Below the pieces are notes generated by a model. The model was not told the DNA's origin, searched no databases, and was given only the letters and a program-made list of their open reading frames with translations. Made by a program: the position numbers and the translations under genes. DNA of 9,398 nt. It comes from Stenotrophomonas sp. Its GTDB lineage: Bacteria > Pseudomonadota > Gammaproteobacteria > Xanthomonadales > Xanthomonadaceae. The DNA lies in the NCBI GenBank assembly GCA_003525885.1, contig DQIG01000384.1:382-9779 (forward strand), in the 5' to 3' direction. Below are positions 1-9,184 of this stretch, piece by piece (positions within the stretch are counted from its first letter, which is position 1; each line of letters starts with the position of its first letter).

Positions 1-1711
1 TCATCTCGCCCAGGCCCTTGAAGCGGGTGACGTTGATCGCGCCCTTGATCTTCTCGCGTTCGATCTTGTCCAGCATCGAGCGCTTTTCTTCCTCGTCCAG
101 GGCGTAGAACACCTGCTTGCCCACGTCGATGCGGAACAGCGGCGGCATCGCCACGAACACGTGGCCGGCATCGACCAGCGCCGGGAAGTGCTTCAGGAAC
201 AGCGCGGTCAGCAGCGTTGCGATGTGCAGGCCGTCGGAGTCCGCGTCGGCCAGGATGATGACCTTGCCGTAGCGCAGGCCGCTGATGTCATCCTTGCCCG
301 GGTCGCAGCCGATGGCGATGGCCAGGTTGTGCACTTCTTCCGAGGCCAGCACGCTGTTGGACGAGACTTCCCAGGTGTTCAGGATCTTGCCGCGCAACGG
401 CATGATGGCCTGGAAGTCCTTGTCGCGGGCCTGCTTGGCGCTGCCGCCTGCCGAGTCACCTTCCACCAGGAACAGCTCGGTACGCGACAGGTCCTGGCTG
501 ATGCAGTCGGCCAGCTTGCCGGGCAGGGCGGGGCCCTGGGTGACCTTCTTGCGGACGACCAGCTTCTCGGTCTTCAGGCGCGCGCTGGCACGCTCGATGG
601 CGATCTGCGCGATCTTCTCGCCCAGCTCCACGTTCTGGTTCAGCAGCAGGCTGAAGGCATCGTGGGCGGCGCCTTCAACGAAACCGGCAGCCTGGCGCGA
701 GGACAGGCGTTCCTTGGTCTGGCCGCTGAACTGCGGGTCGGTCATCTTCAGCGACAGCACGAACGAGACGCGGTCCCACACGTCTTCCGGGGCCAGCTTG
801 ACGCCACGCGGCAGCAGGTTGCGGAAGTCGCAGAACTCGCGCAGCGCCTCGGTCAGGCCGGTACGCAGGCCGTTGACATGGGTGCCGTGCTGGGCGGTGG
901 GAATCAGGTTGACGTAGCTTTCCTGTACCAGCTCGCCTTCCGGCAGCCAGGCCACGGCCCAGTCAACAATTTCGGTGTCCTTCTTCAGGTTGCCGACGAA
1001 CAGGTCGGCCGGCAGCGATTCGCGCTCGCCCAGTTCCAGCTTCAGGTAATCGCGCAGGCCGTCTTCGTAGTACCAGGTATCGACTTCACCGGTGGCTTCG
1101 TCGGTCAGCTTCACGGTCAGGCCCGGGCACAGCACGGCCTTGGCGCGCAGCAGGTGCTTCAATGCGCGCACCGCGAACTTCGGCGTATCGAAGTACTTCG
1201 GGTCCGGCCAGAAGCGCACGCGGGTACCGGTGTTCTTCTTGCCGACGCTGCCGACCACTTCCAGCGGCGTGGCGCGGTCGCCGTTGCGGAAGGTGATGCG
1301 GTGTTCGGCACCTTCGCGCTTGATGTGCACCTCCACCAGGGTCGACAGCGCGTTGACCACGCTGACGCCGACGCCGTGCAGGCCGCCGGAGAAGGTGTAG
1401 TTGTTGTTGCTGAACTTGCCGCCGGCATGCAGGCGGGTCAGGATCAGCTCGACGCCCGGGATCTTCTCTTCCGGATGGATGTCCACCGGCATGCCTCGGC
1501 CGTCATCGCTGACTTCCACGCTGCCGTCCTTGTACAGGGTGATCTCGATCGAGCGGGCGTGGCCGGCGAGGGCCTCGTCCACCGAGTTGTCGATCACTTC
1601 CTGCGCCAGGTGGTTCGGGCGCGCGGTGTCGGTATACATGCCGGGACGGCGCTTGACCGGGTCAAGGCCGGACAGGACTTCAATATCGGCGGCGTTATAG
1701 CGGGCGTTCAT
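1..1711 (-). CDS. parE: DNA topoisomerase IV subunit B (ParE), C-terminal end cut off by the window edge
   Basis: This is the ATPase subunit of topoisomerase IV, which with ParC decatenates daughter chromosomes. About 570 codons are visible from the ATG at 1711; ParE is usually about 630 residues, so roughly the last 60 lie beyond position 1. The N-terminus (MNARYNAADIEVLSGLDPV) is ParE-like rather than GyrB-like. GHKL ATPase motifs are present: QEVIDNSVDEA (residues 37-47, E38 the expected general base and N42 the Mg ligand), DDGRGMPV (69-76) and GLHGVGVSVVNALS further on. The TOPRIM domain has EGDSAGG (417-423) and DADSDG (489-494), with all acidic residues intact. The ribosome-binding site is weak (AGAAGATAG just before the ATG). 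It is transcribed divergently from the small secreted-protein gene at 1884. The sequence looks like Stenotrophomonas/Xanthomonas ParE. No frameshift is seen. Confidence 0.96.
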   Translation of the reverse strand, partial: MNARYNAADIEVLSGLDPVKRRPGMYTDTARPNHLAQEVIDNSVDEALAGHARSIEITLYKDGSVEVSDDGRGMPVDIHPEEKIPGVELILTRLHAGGKFSNNNYTFSGGLHGVGVSVVNALSTLVEVHIKREGAEHRITFRNGDRATPLEVVGSVGKKNTGTRVRFWPDPKYFDTPKFAVRALKHLLRAKAVLCPGLTVKLTDEATGEVDTWYYEDGLRDYLKLELGERESLPADLFVGNLKKDTEIVDWAVAWLPEGELVQESYVNLIPTAQHGTHVNGLRTGLTEALREFCDFRNLLPRGVKLAPEDVWDRVSFVLSLKMTDPQFSGQTKERLSSRQAAGFVEGAAHDAFSLLLNQNVELGEKIAQIAIERASARLKTEKLVVRKKVTQGPALPGKLADCISQDLSRTELFLVEGDSAGGSAKQARDKDFQAIMPLRGKILNTWEVSSNSVLASEEVHNLAIAIGCDPGKDDISGLRYGKVIILADADSDGLHIATLLTALFLKHFPALVDAGHVFVAMPPLFRIDVGKQVFYALDEEEKRSMLDKIEREKIKGAINVTRFKGLGEM

Positions 1712-1802
1712 CTATCTTCTAAAGCGCGGAGCGACGCGCAAGTGTGCGGTCTGTGCGGCGAATTTGCACGCCTGCGGTTCAGCCTCGGCGGCAGGGAGGG
1801 GG

Positions 1803-1808
1803 TAAAAT
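1803..1808 (+). promoter_or_regulatory. Candidate -10 box (TAAAAT) for the small secreted-protein gene
   Basis: TAAAAT matches the sigma70 -10 consensus in five of six positions and lies about 80 bases before the ATG at 1884. I see no good -35 at 16-18 bases spacing (the closest is a poor TTCAGC around 1778). The predicted leader carries a short hairpin, CGACCC/GGGTCG (1835-1851, 5-base loop). This assignment rests on one hexamer only. Confidence 0.35.
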
Positions 1809-1883
1809 GGCAGCCGCTGGAATCTGAACCCCGGCGACCCCCATTGGGTCGAAACATCCCAGCCATACCGCGAGGAGGACCTC

Positions 1884-2117
1884 ATGAAGAAGTTGCTGAC
1901 CATTGCGATCCTGGCCGCTGCCGCCGTTGCAGTGCCGCTGGTGGTGGCGCAGAACGCCGGCCAGCCGGCCCCGCAGCAGGGTGACCAGGCCGACAAGGCG
2001 CAGGCCGAGGCCGATGCCAAGGCCAAGCGTCGTGCCCAGGCCAATGCCGAAATGAAGGCGCAGGGCCAGCCGGCCCCGCAGCAGGAAGAGGAAGAAGAGG
2101 CGAGGAAGAAGAAGTAA
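1884..2117 (+). CDS. Small secreted or periplasmic Ala/Gln/Lys/Glu-rich protein, 77 aa, unknown function
   Basis: I do not recognise a named family. A strong Shine-Dalgarno (AGGAGG, 1873-1878) sits 5 bases before the ATG, which supports both the gene and its start. Residues 1-22 form a classic Sec signal peptide: MKK, then a hydrophobic Leu/Ala/Val core, with likely signal-peptidase I cleavage after VVA (residue 22). The mature protein would be only about 55 residues, with no cysteine and no aromatic residue, so it is not a lipoprotein and is probably disordered or helical. It has two GQPAPQQ heptads (26-32 and 61-67) flanking an Ala/Lys/Arg/Gln-rich segment (33-60). It ends in five Glu followed by ARKKK, giving an acidic then basic tail. 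It lies between divergent parE and a terminator, so it is monocistronic. Similar short hypothetical proteins occur in xanthomonads (recall only). Confidence 0.82.
   Translation: MKKLLTIAILAAAAVAVPLVVAQNAGQPAPQQGDQADKAQAEADAKAKRRAQANAEMKAQGQPAPQQEEEEEARKKK
1959..2085 (+). repeat. Two identical 22-base direct repeats inside the small secreted-protein gene
   Basis: Positions 1959-1980 and 2064-2085 are identical over 22 bases, starting 105 bases (35 codons) apart and in frame. Each copy encodes the GQPAPQQ heptad. The exact nucleotide identity suggests a recent internal duplication or gene conversion rather than convergence of the protein sequence. Confidence 0.85.
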
Positions 2118-2162
2118 CGCTTCCGCTCTCTGAAGCCCTTGCCGCAAGGGATTCGCCCCCCG

Positions 2163-2190
2163 ACGCCCCGCTCAGCGGGGCGTTTCTTTT
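2163..2190 (+). terminator. Rho-independent terminator after the small secreted-protein gene
   Basis: A perfect 9-bp stem (ACGCCCCGC with GCGGGGCGT) around a 3-base TCA loop is followed by TTCTTTT. It starts 45 bases after the stop codon at 2117. A weaker hairpin (2136-2150) lies between them. Confidence 0.92.
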
Positions 2191-2193
2191 GGG

Positions 2194-2230
2194 TGATGGC
2201 CGCAACTGCCTCTTGGGTTGGCGGCCATCA
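2194..2230. repeat. Perfect 10-bp inverted repeat before pyrG
   Basis: TGATGGCCGC (2194-2203) and GCGGCCATCA (2221-2230) are exact reverse complements separated by 17 bases. No T-run follows, so it is not a normal terminator. The right arm lies between the candidate -35 and -10 of pyrG, so it could be an operator or a 3' RNA structure of the upstream transcript. Confidence 0.75.
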
Positions 2231-2241
2231 ATCTGTAAACT
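2213..2241 (+). promoter_or_regulatory. Candidate promoter for pyrG
   Basis: TTGGGT (2213-2218), a 17-base spacer, then TAAACT (2236-2241). Matches to sigma70 consensus are modest (three and four of six), but spacing is ideal and it sits just after the upstream terminator, where a pyrG promoter is needed. Confidence 0.4.
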
Positions 2242-2259
2242 ATGGCTTTCCGGGAGTAA

Positions 2260-4182
<1,923 letters not shown>

Positions 4183-4189
4183 CTTGTGA

Positions 4190-4209
4190 ATGGGGGCTTC
4201 GGCCCCCAT
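4190..4209 (+). terminator. UUCG-capped hairpin directly after pyrG, without a T-tract
   Basis: A perfect 8-bp stem, ATGGGGGC with GCCCCCAT, is closed by a TTCG tetraloop seven bases after the pyrG stop. CCTGCATGCTTC follows rather than a T-run. It may act as an attenuator, a partial terminator or an RNA 3'-end stabiliser within a pyrG-kdsA transcript; the terminator label is tentative. Confidence 0.5.
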
Positions 4210-4231
4210 CCTGCATGCTTCAACCCCCAGC

Positions 4232-4250
4232 GCACCGGCCTTGCCGGTGC
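4232..4250 (+). other. Second perfect hairpin in the pyrG-kdsA gap
   Basis: GCACCGGC (4232-4239) pairs exactly with GCCGGTGC (4243-4250) around a 3-base CTT loop. It ends 10 bases before the kdsA ribosome-binding site (AAGGA, 4261-4265). It could influence kdsA translation or protect a processed 5' end. No T-tract follows. Confidence 0.55.
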
Positions 4251-4271
4251 TGCGGACAACAAGGAAACGCC

Positions 4272-5102
4272 ATGAAACTGTGTGGATTCGAGGTCGGGCT
4301 GGACCAGCCCCTGTTCCTGATCGCCGGCCCCTGCGTGATCGAGTCGATGCAGCTGCAGCTCGATACCGCCGGCAAGCTGAAGGAGATCACCGACAAGCTC
4401 GGTGTGAACTTCATCTTCAAGTCCAGCTTCGACAAGGCCAACCGCACCTCGGGCACCGCGTTCCGCGGCCCGGGCATGGAAGAGGGCCTGAAGGTCCTGG
4501 CCGAGGTCAGGAAGCAGATCGGCGTGCCGGTGCTGACCGACGTCCATGAATACACCCCGATGGACGAAGTGGCCTCGGTGGTGGACGTGCTGCAGACCCC
4601 GGCGTTCCTGGTCCGCCAGACCGACTTCATCCGCAAGGTGTGCTCGGCCGGCAAGCCGGTCAACATCAAGAAGGGCCAGTTCCTGGCGCCGTGGGACATG
4701 AAGCCGGTGGTGGAGAAGGCCAAGGCCACCGGCAACGAGCAGATCATGGTCTGCGAGCGCGGTGCCAGCTTCGGCTACAACAACCTGGTCAGCGACATGC
4801 GTTCGCTGGCAGTGATGCGTGAGACCGGTTGCCCGGTGGTGTTCGACGCCACCCATTCGGTGCAGCTGCCGGGCGGGCAGGGCACCAGTTCGGGCGGCCA
4901 GCGCGAACACGTGCCGGTGCTGGCCCGTGCCGCGGTGGCGGTGGGCATCTCCGGCCTGTTCGCCGAGACCCATCCGGACCCGTCCAAGGCCCTGTCCGAT
5001 GGCCCCAATGCGTGGCCGCTGGACCAGATGGAAGCCCTGCTCGAGACCCTGATGGAACTTGACGCGGTGACCAAGAAGCACGGCTTCTCGCGCTTCGCGT
5101 GA
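4272..5102 (+). CDS. kdsA: 3-deoxy-D-manno-octulosonate 8-phosphate synthase, metal-dependent type
   Basis: KdsA condenses phosphoenolpyruvate with arabinose 5-phosphate to Kdo-8-phosphate, the first committed step to the Kdo of LPS inner core. The product is 276 residues, normal length. Motifs seen: IAGPCVIES (17-25), [44 protein letters not shown] and [11 protein letters not shown]. The four metal ligands of the Aquifex-type enzyme are all present at a constant offset of 10: C21, H195, E232 and D243 (from recall, Aquifex C11, H185, E222, D233). This places it in the metal-dependent class, unlike E. coli KdsA, which has Asn in place of the Cys. The ATG at 4272 has AAGGA six bases upstream; an in-frame ATG at 4215 would run through the hairpin and is not supported. 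Its TGA overlaps the GTG of the next gene. Confidence 0.98.
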   Translation: MKLCGFEVGLDQPLFLIAGPCVIESMQLQLDTAGKLKEITDKLGVNFIFKSSFDKANRTSGTAFRGPGMEEGLKVLAEVRKQIGVPVLTDVHEYTPMDEVASVVDVLQTPAFLVRQTDFIRKVCSAGKPVNIKKGQFLAPWDMKPVVEKAKATGNEQIMVCERGASFGYNNLVSDMRSLAVMRETGCPVVFDATHSVQLPGGQGTSSGGQREHVPVLARAAVAVGISGLFAETHPDPSKALSDGPNAWPLDQMEALLETLMELDAVTKKHGFSRFA

Positions 5103-5446
5103 GTCGTGACCCGTGGGTGGCGCTGGAAGCCCAGCGTCATCGCCGGCACTGGAAGCAGTGGCCTTGGGGCCTTATCGCACTGGGCCTGGCGGTGCTGTTC
5201 ACTGTGGGCATGTTCGGGCTGGCGTTGATCGGCGCAGCGTCCGTGCGGCCACCGGGTGATGGTGGCAGCGCACTCAATCTGCGCGCGTACTTCATCGCGC
5301 TGCTGGTGGCGGAGCTGCTCGGCGCCGTGGGCTGCGTCGCTGCCGCCGTGCTGGCCTGGCGCCTGAATCGCGGCAAGGTGATGGCTGGCCTGGCGATCAT
5401 CCTGCTTTCGTTGTGGTTCGGTGCCCTGTTCTACGGAGTGCTTTGA
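5099..5446 (+). CDS. Small membrane protein A, 115 aa, three predicted helices, unknown function
   Basis: I do not recognise a named family. The GTG at 5099 overlaps the kdsA stop by 4 bases (GTGA), which suggests translational coupling; there is no clear Shine-Dalgarno. A basic, Trp-rich N-terminus (residues 1-20) precedes three hydrophobic segments at about 24-47, 64-87 and 94-114. Between helices 1 and 2 is a short RPPGDG loop (50-55). After helix 2 the chain turns with AWRLNRGK (86-93). The gene directly downstream encodes a paralogue with the same landmarks. Being in the kdsA operon could mean an envelope-related role, but that is context only. The coding character (GC-rich third positions, clean helices, tight overlaps on both sides) supports a real gene. 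Confidence 0.82.
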   Translation: MSRDPWVALEAQRHRRHWKQWPWGLIALGLAVLFTVGMFGLALIGAASVRPPGDGGSALNLRAYFIALLVAELLGAVGCVAAAVLAWRLNRGKVMAGLAIILLSLWFGALFYGVL

Positions 5447-5775
5447 TGAATACGACCACGTCGGCGCGCGGCTGGCCCTGGGGTCTGATCGCTCTGGGGT
5501 TGTCCGTGTTGACCTGGATGGCCCTTGTGGTGGGCGTGCTGGCCTTCACGGCCGGCTTCCGGCCGCCGGGGGACGGAAACAACGGCGTGCAGGCCACGCA
5601 GTGGTGGCTGCTGGGCGCGTTGGTCACGATGGTGCTGTCCTTTCTGGGTAGCTTGGTGTCAATGGTGCTGGCCTGGCGACGCAGTCGTGGACCCGTCGCG
5701 GCGGCGGTGGCCGGTGCGTTGCTGACGCTGCTGGTGTCGATGGTCCTGATCGTGATCGGGTCCAGCTGGGGCTGA
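5446..5775 (+). CDS. Small membrane protein B, 109 aa, three predicted helices, paralogue of A
   Basis: The ATG at 5446 overlaps the stop of gene A by one base (TGATG), and GGAG (5435-5438) lies 7 bases upstream, so this start is preferred over the in-frame ATG at 5413. Hydrophobic segments are at about 11-38, 53-77 and 84-107. It shares [10 protein letters not shown] (10-19; A has it at 21-30), RPPGDG (39-44; A 50-55) and VLAWR (74-78; A 84-88) at nearly constant offsets of 11, 11 and 10, so the two genes come from a tandem duplication. Function unknown. The eno promoter begins 15 bases after its stop codon and no terminator lies between, so kdsA-operon readthrough into eno is possible. Confidence 0.84.
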   Translation: MNTTTSARGWPWGLIALGLSVLTWMALVVGVLAFTAGFRPPGDGNNGVQATQWWLLGALVTMVLSFLGSLVSMVLAWRRSRGPVAAAVAGALLTLLVSMVLIVIGSSWG

Positions 5776-7158
<1,383 letters not shown>

Positions 7159-7188
7159 GCCAGGCTTTCACCCGCCGAGTGACAACAG

Positions 7189-7220
7189 AGCGCGCCGGTC
7201 CGTCCGGCGCGCTTTTTGTT
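7189..7220 (+). terminator. Rho-independent terminator of eno
   Basis: A perfect 10-bp stem, AGCGCGCCGG with CCGGCGCGCT, around a 5-base TCCGT loop, followed by TTTTGTTT. It begins 31 bases after the eno stop. Confidence 0.93.
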
Positions 7221-7289
7221 TGGGCGCGATCTCCAGATGTTTGCCACCTCGGGTGGCTGATCCCCGAAAGTATTACCGAGTAACGCCGA

Positions 7290-7301
7290 TTGGCGCGCCA
7301 A
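7290..7301. repeat. 12-bp perfect palindrome TTGGCGCGCCAA
   Basis: A self-complementary 12-mer in non-coding DNA. It could be a dimeric regulator site, but GC-rich palindromes of this size can arise by chance and no regulator is implied by neighbours. Confidence 0.5.
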
Positions 7302-7375
7302 CCGCAGTTCTTGCCCTTGCGGCAACCGGAGCATGGCGTCGCGACGTCTCGGAGGCCTTGGCGTTGACCCGAGGT

Positions 7376-7396
7376 GGGGCAGGGGAGCGGGGCGGG
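7376..7396 (+). other. G-quadruplex-forming motif
   Basis: Four G-runs (GGGG, GGGG, GGGG, GGG) are separated by loops of 2, 3 and 1 bases (CA, AGC, C). This meets the usual G3+ rule with short loops, so a stable quadruplex on the plus strand is plausible. It lies about 300 bases before the ftsB-like gene. Confidence 0.6.
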
Positions 7397-7600
7397 ACCC
7401 CGATTCTCGCCGCCGAGAACCCCTGATCGCCCAAAACGGAGGCGCCGGCGCCCGAATTCACCAACAATTTTTCTAACAGCGTTGATCCGCCCATGTTGCG
7501 GCGCCGCGAAAATGGTCCTGAAACGCGCGTTTGGATGCTGCGTCGCGGTATCTAGATGCCTCTGAAACCATCACAAATGAAAGCGTTAGGACCTTGCTTT

Positions 7601-7613
7601 CGACAACTTGTCG
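7601..7613. repeat. Inverted repeat CGACAA-C-TTGTCG upstream of the ftsB-like gene
   Basis: Two perfect 6-base arms around one central base, about 80 bases before the ftsB-like start and 22 bases before the CtrA-like box. It has the size of an operator half-site pair. No matching regulator is known to me. Confidence 0.45.
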
Positions 7614-7634
7614 CGACCTGCAAAAACTCCCCGT

Positions 7635-7671
7635 TTAGTAAGGCGTTAAGCATGATCGGGCAGGGTAAACT
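7635..7671 (+). promoter_or_regulatory. Possible CtrA-regulated promoter of the ftsB-like gene
   Basis: TTAG (7635-7638), exactly 7 bases, then TTAA (7646-7649) matches the CtrA box TTAA-N7-TTAA at seven of eight positions. GGTAAACT (7664-7671) fits parts of the alphaproteobacterial -10 (GCTANAWC), placing the box over the -35 region, as in many CtrA-activated promoters. A GANTC site (GAATC, 7683-7687) lies just before the start codon. This is only meaningful if the host is a Caulobacter-type alphaproteobacterium. Confidence 0.4.
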
Positions 7672-7691
7672 TCCCCTCCTGGGAATCACTG

Positions 7692-7988
7692 ATGTTCGCC
7701 CGACTGCAACCCTTCCTGCCGACCGCGGCGCTCCTCCTGCTGATCACATATTTCGTGTTTCACGCTCTGACGGGCGAACGCGGCCTGCTTTCCACGTCGC
7801 AGCGCAACGCAGATCTCGCGGCCAAGACCTTGGAGCTCAAGAAGATCCGCGCCGAAAGGATGGACCTGGAGGCCCGCGCTCGTCTATTACGCAGCGGCAG
7901 TTTGTCGGCGGACCTGCTCGAGGAGCGCGCGCGTTCTCTCCTGGGTTACGCCGACCCCAAGGACTACGTGATCCGTACACAGCGCTGA
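7692..7988 (+). CDS. FtsB/DivIC-family cell division protein (septum formation initiator)
   Basis: A 98-residue bitopic membrane protein. A short N-terminus is followed by one transmembrane helix (about residues 9-27), then a charged coiled-coil-like stretch (about 37-68: LAAKTLELKKIRAERMDLEA and on). The end, RARSLLGYADPKDYVI, is the typical FtsB/DivIC close, in which a conserved Arg/Gly helix leads to a D-x-V-I strand. FtsB proteins bridge FtsQ and FtsL in the divisome. The sequence fits the alphaproteobacterial form found next to pdhA, not xanthomonad FtsB. The ATG at 7692 has only a weak upstream GGGA (7681-7684). The longer overlapping frame starting at 7556 is a shadow. pdhA follows after 164 bases. 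Confidence 0.83.
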   Translation: MFARLQPFLPTAALLLLITYFVFHALTGERGLLSTSQRNADLAAKTLELKKIRAERMDLEARARLLRSGSLSADLLEERARSLLGYADPKDYVIRTQR

Positions 7989-8042
7989 GGCGCCTGGCGG
8001 ATCCGGGGCCTTGCGGACCTGCCAGCGGGCCAGGTGATCCTG

Positions 8043-8055
8043 ACCCGTTTCGGGT
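8043..8055 (+). other. Short hairpin ACCCG/CGGGT after the ftsB-like gene
   Basis: A 5-bp stem with a TTT loop followed by TTGAC. It could be a very weak terminator, but the stem is short and the T-run is only two to three bases; it abuts a candidate promoter. Confidence 0.25.
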
Positions 8056-8080
8056 TTGACAGCGGACCCCCATCTACGTG
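8056..8080 (+). promoter_or_regulatory. Candidate promoter of pdhAB
   Basis: TTGACAG (8056-8062) is close to the Caulobacter housekeeping -35 (TTGACGS), and TCTACGTG (8073-8080) partly matches its -10 (GCTANAWC) at 10 bases spacing. A hairpin CCGGCC/GGCCGG (8084-8099, TCCG loop) lies near the predicted start. The -35 is good; the -10 is mediocre. Confidence 0.45.
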
Positions 8081-8127
8081 GCTCCGGCCTCCGGGCCGGC
8101 CGATGGGCGTCCAAAAGCGAGGCCGCG

Positions 8128-8175
8128 ATGAAGATTGGCCAGGGAGAGTTGAATGGCGCGTACGCGCAAGGGTGA
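8128..8175 (+). CDS. Possible 15-codon leader ORF overlapping the pdhA start
   Basis: The ATG at 8128 opens [15 protein letters not shown] and ends at a TGA at 8173-8175, in a different frame from pdhA and spanning its start at 8153. A GAGG (8119-8122) lies 5 bases before this ATG. Ribosomes ending here would stop 20 bases inside pdhA. It could be a translational control device or chance; no homology is claimed. Confidence 0.2.
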   Translation: MKIGQGELNGAYAQG

Positions 8176-9184
8176 AGCCCCCGCGGGGAAGGCTGACGCC
8201 ACCGGTGTCAACGCCTTCGTCGGCAAGGACGAGCTTCTGAAATTCTACCAGGACATGCTGCTGATCCGCCGCTTCGAGGAGCGGGCCGGTCAACTCTACG
8301 GCATGGGCCTGATCGGCGGCTTCTGCCACCTGTACATCGGCCAGGAAGCCATCGCGGTCGGCATGCAGTCGATCTCGCAGAAGGGCGACCAGATCATCAC
8401 CGGCTACCGTGACCACGGCCACATGCTGGCCGCGGGCATGGACCCGCGCGAAGTCATGGCCGAGCTCACGGGCCGGGCCGGCGGCTCGTCCAAGGGCAAG
8501 GGCGGGTCGATGCACATGTTCGACATCGCCACGGGCTTCTATGGCGGCCACGGCATCGTCGGCGCCCAGGTCTCGCTGGGCACCGGCCTGGCGCTGGCCA
8601 ACGCCTACAAGAACAACGGCAACGTCTCGTACGCCTACTTCGGCGACGGCGCGGCCAACCAGGGCCAGGTCTACGAGAGCTTCAACATGGCCCAGCTGTG
8701 GAAGCTGCCGGTCGTGTACGTGATCGAGAACAACCAGTACGCCATGGGCACCAGCGTCGAGCGTTCGGCGTCGGAAACCGCCTTCCACAAGCGCGGCACC
8801 TCGTTCCGGATCCCCGGCGAGGAAGTCGACGGCATGGACGTGATCGCCGTGCGTGAAGCCGGCGCCCGCGCCACCGAGCACGCCCGCAGCGGCCAGGGTC
8901 CCTACATCCTCGAGATGAAGACCTACCGCTATCGCGGCCACTCGATGTCCGACCCGGCCAAGTACCGCACCAAGGACGAAGTCGACCAGGTCAAGCAGAC
9001 CCGCGACCCGATCGACCACCTGAAGGAACGCCTGGCCAAGGCCGGCGTCACCGAGGACGACCTCAAGACGGTCGACGCCGAGGTCAAGCGCATCGTGGCC
9101 GAGGCCGCCGAGTTCGCGCGCACCAGCCCCGAGCCCGATCCTTCCGAACTGTACACCGACGTATACCTGGAGGCCGCCCAGTGA
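8153..9184 (+). CDS. pdhA: Pyruvate dehydrogenase E1 component, alpha subunit
   Basis: With E1 beta it forms the thiamine-diphosphate enzyme that decarboxylates pyruvate and acetylates the lipoyl group of the PDH complex, linking glycolysis to the TCA cycle. The 343-residue product is full length. After a Lys/Ala-rich lead (1-20), the E1 alpha fold begins [25 protein letters not shown]. Further motifs: [27 protein letters not shown], and the ThDP/Mg motif beginning GDGAANQG (G164-D165-G166) and closing in [10 protein letters not shown]. The conserved loop [15 protein letters not shown] follows. The ATG at 8153 has a good purine-rich ribosome site (AGGGAGAG, 8141-8148). Its TGA overlaps the pdhB GTG. 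The heterodimeric E1 type next to a lipoyl-bearing pdhB is typical of alphaproteobacteria. Confidence 0.97.
   Translation: MARTRKGEAPAGKADATGVNAFVGKDELLKFYQDMLLIRRFEERAGQLYGMGLIGGFCHLYIGQEAIAVGMQSISQKGDQIITGYRDHGHMLAAGMDPREVMAELTGRAGGSSKGKGGSMHMFDIATGFYGGHGIVGAQVSLGTGLALANAYKNNGNVSYAYFGDGAANQGQVYESFNMAQLWKLPVVYVIENNQYAMGTSVERSASETAFHKRGTSFRIPGEEVDGMDVIAVREAGARATEHARSGQGPYILEMKTYRYRGHSMSDPAKYRTKDEVDQVKQTRDPIDHLKERLAKAGVTEDDLKTVDAEVKRIVAEAAEFARTSPEPDPSELYTDVYLEAAQ

Larger units (their letters stand above)
7159..7691. other. Non-coding region between eno and the ftsB-like gene (533 bases)
   Basis: No convincing gene on either strand: the open frames lack ribosome-binding sites and look like GC-rich noise. 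Contents in order: the eno terminator (7189-7220), hairpin GCCACC/GGTGGC (7243-7257), the 12-bp palindrome TTGGCGCGCCAA (7290-7301), a G-quadruplex motif (7376-7396), hairpin TTCTCG/CGAGAA (7404-7419), the palindrome GGCGCCGGCGCC (7441-7452), an AT-richer patch (about 7454-7486), inverted repeat CGACAA/TTGTCG (7601-7613), and a CtrA-like box with a possible -10 (7635-7671). Its character fits an alphaproteobacterial promoter region. Confidence 0.7.

Noticed and set aside
161..1984. 607-codon open frame on the plus strand opposite parE
   Set aside because: It is antisense to a clear ParE with intact motifs. Its product is Gln/Val/Ala-rich without domains, a common mirror effect in GC-rich genes, and it runs through the small secreted-protein gene.
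7441..7452. Palindrome GGCGCCGGCGCC as a regulatory site
   Set aside because: A simple GC repeat that is self-complementary by composition; likely frequent in GC-rich DNA.
7273..7494. 73-codon minus-strand frame in the non-coding region
   Set aside because: No ribosome-binding site, no recognisable features, and it crosses the G-quadruplex and several hairpins.
7556..8059. 167-codon plus-strand frame over the ftsB-like gene
   Set aside because: Different frame from the ftsB-like protein, no ribosome site, Arg/Pro/Gly-rich product; the 7692-7988 frame has a membrane helix and family ending.
7964..9019. 351-codon open frame on the minus strand opposite pdhA
   Set aside because: Antisense mirror of pdhA, low-complexity Val/Ala/Gly/His product.
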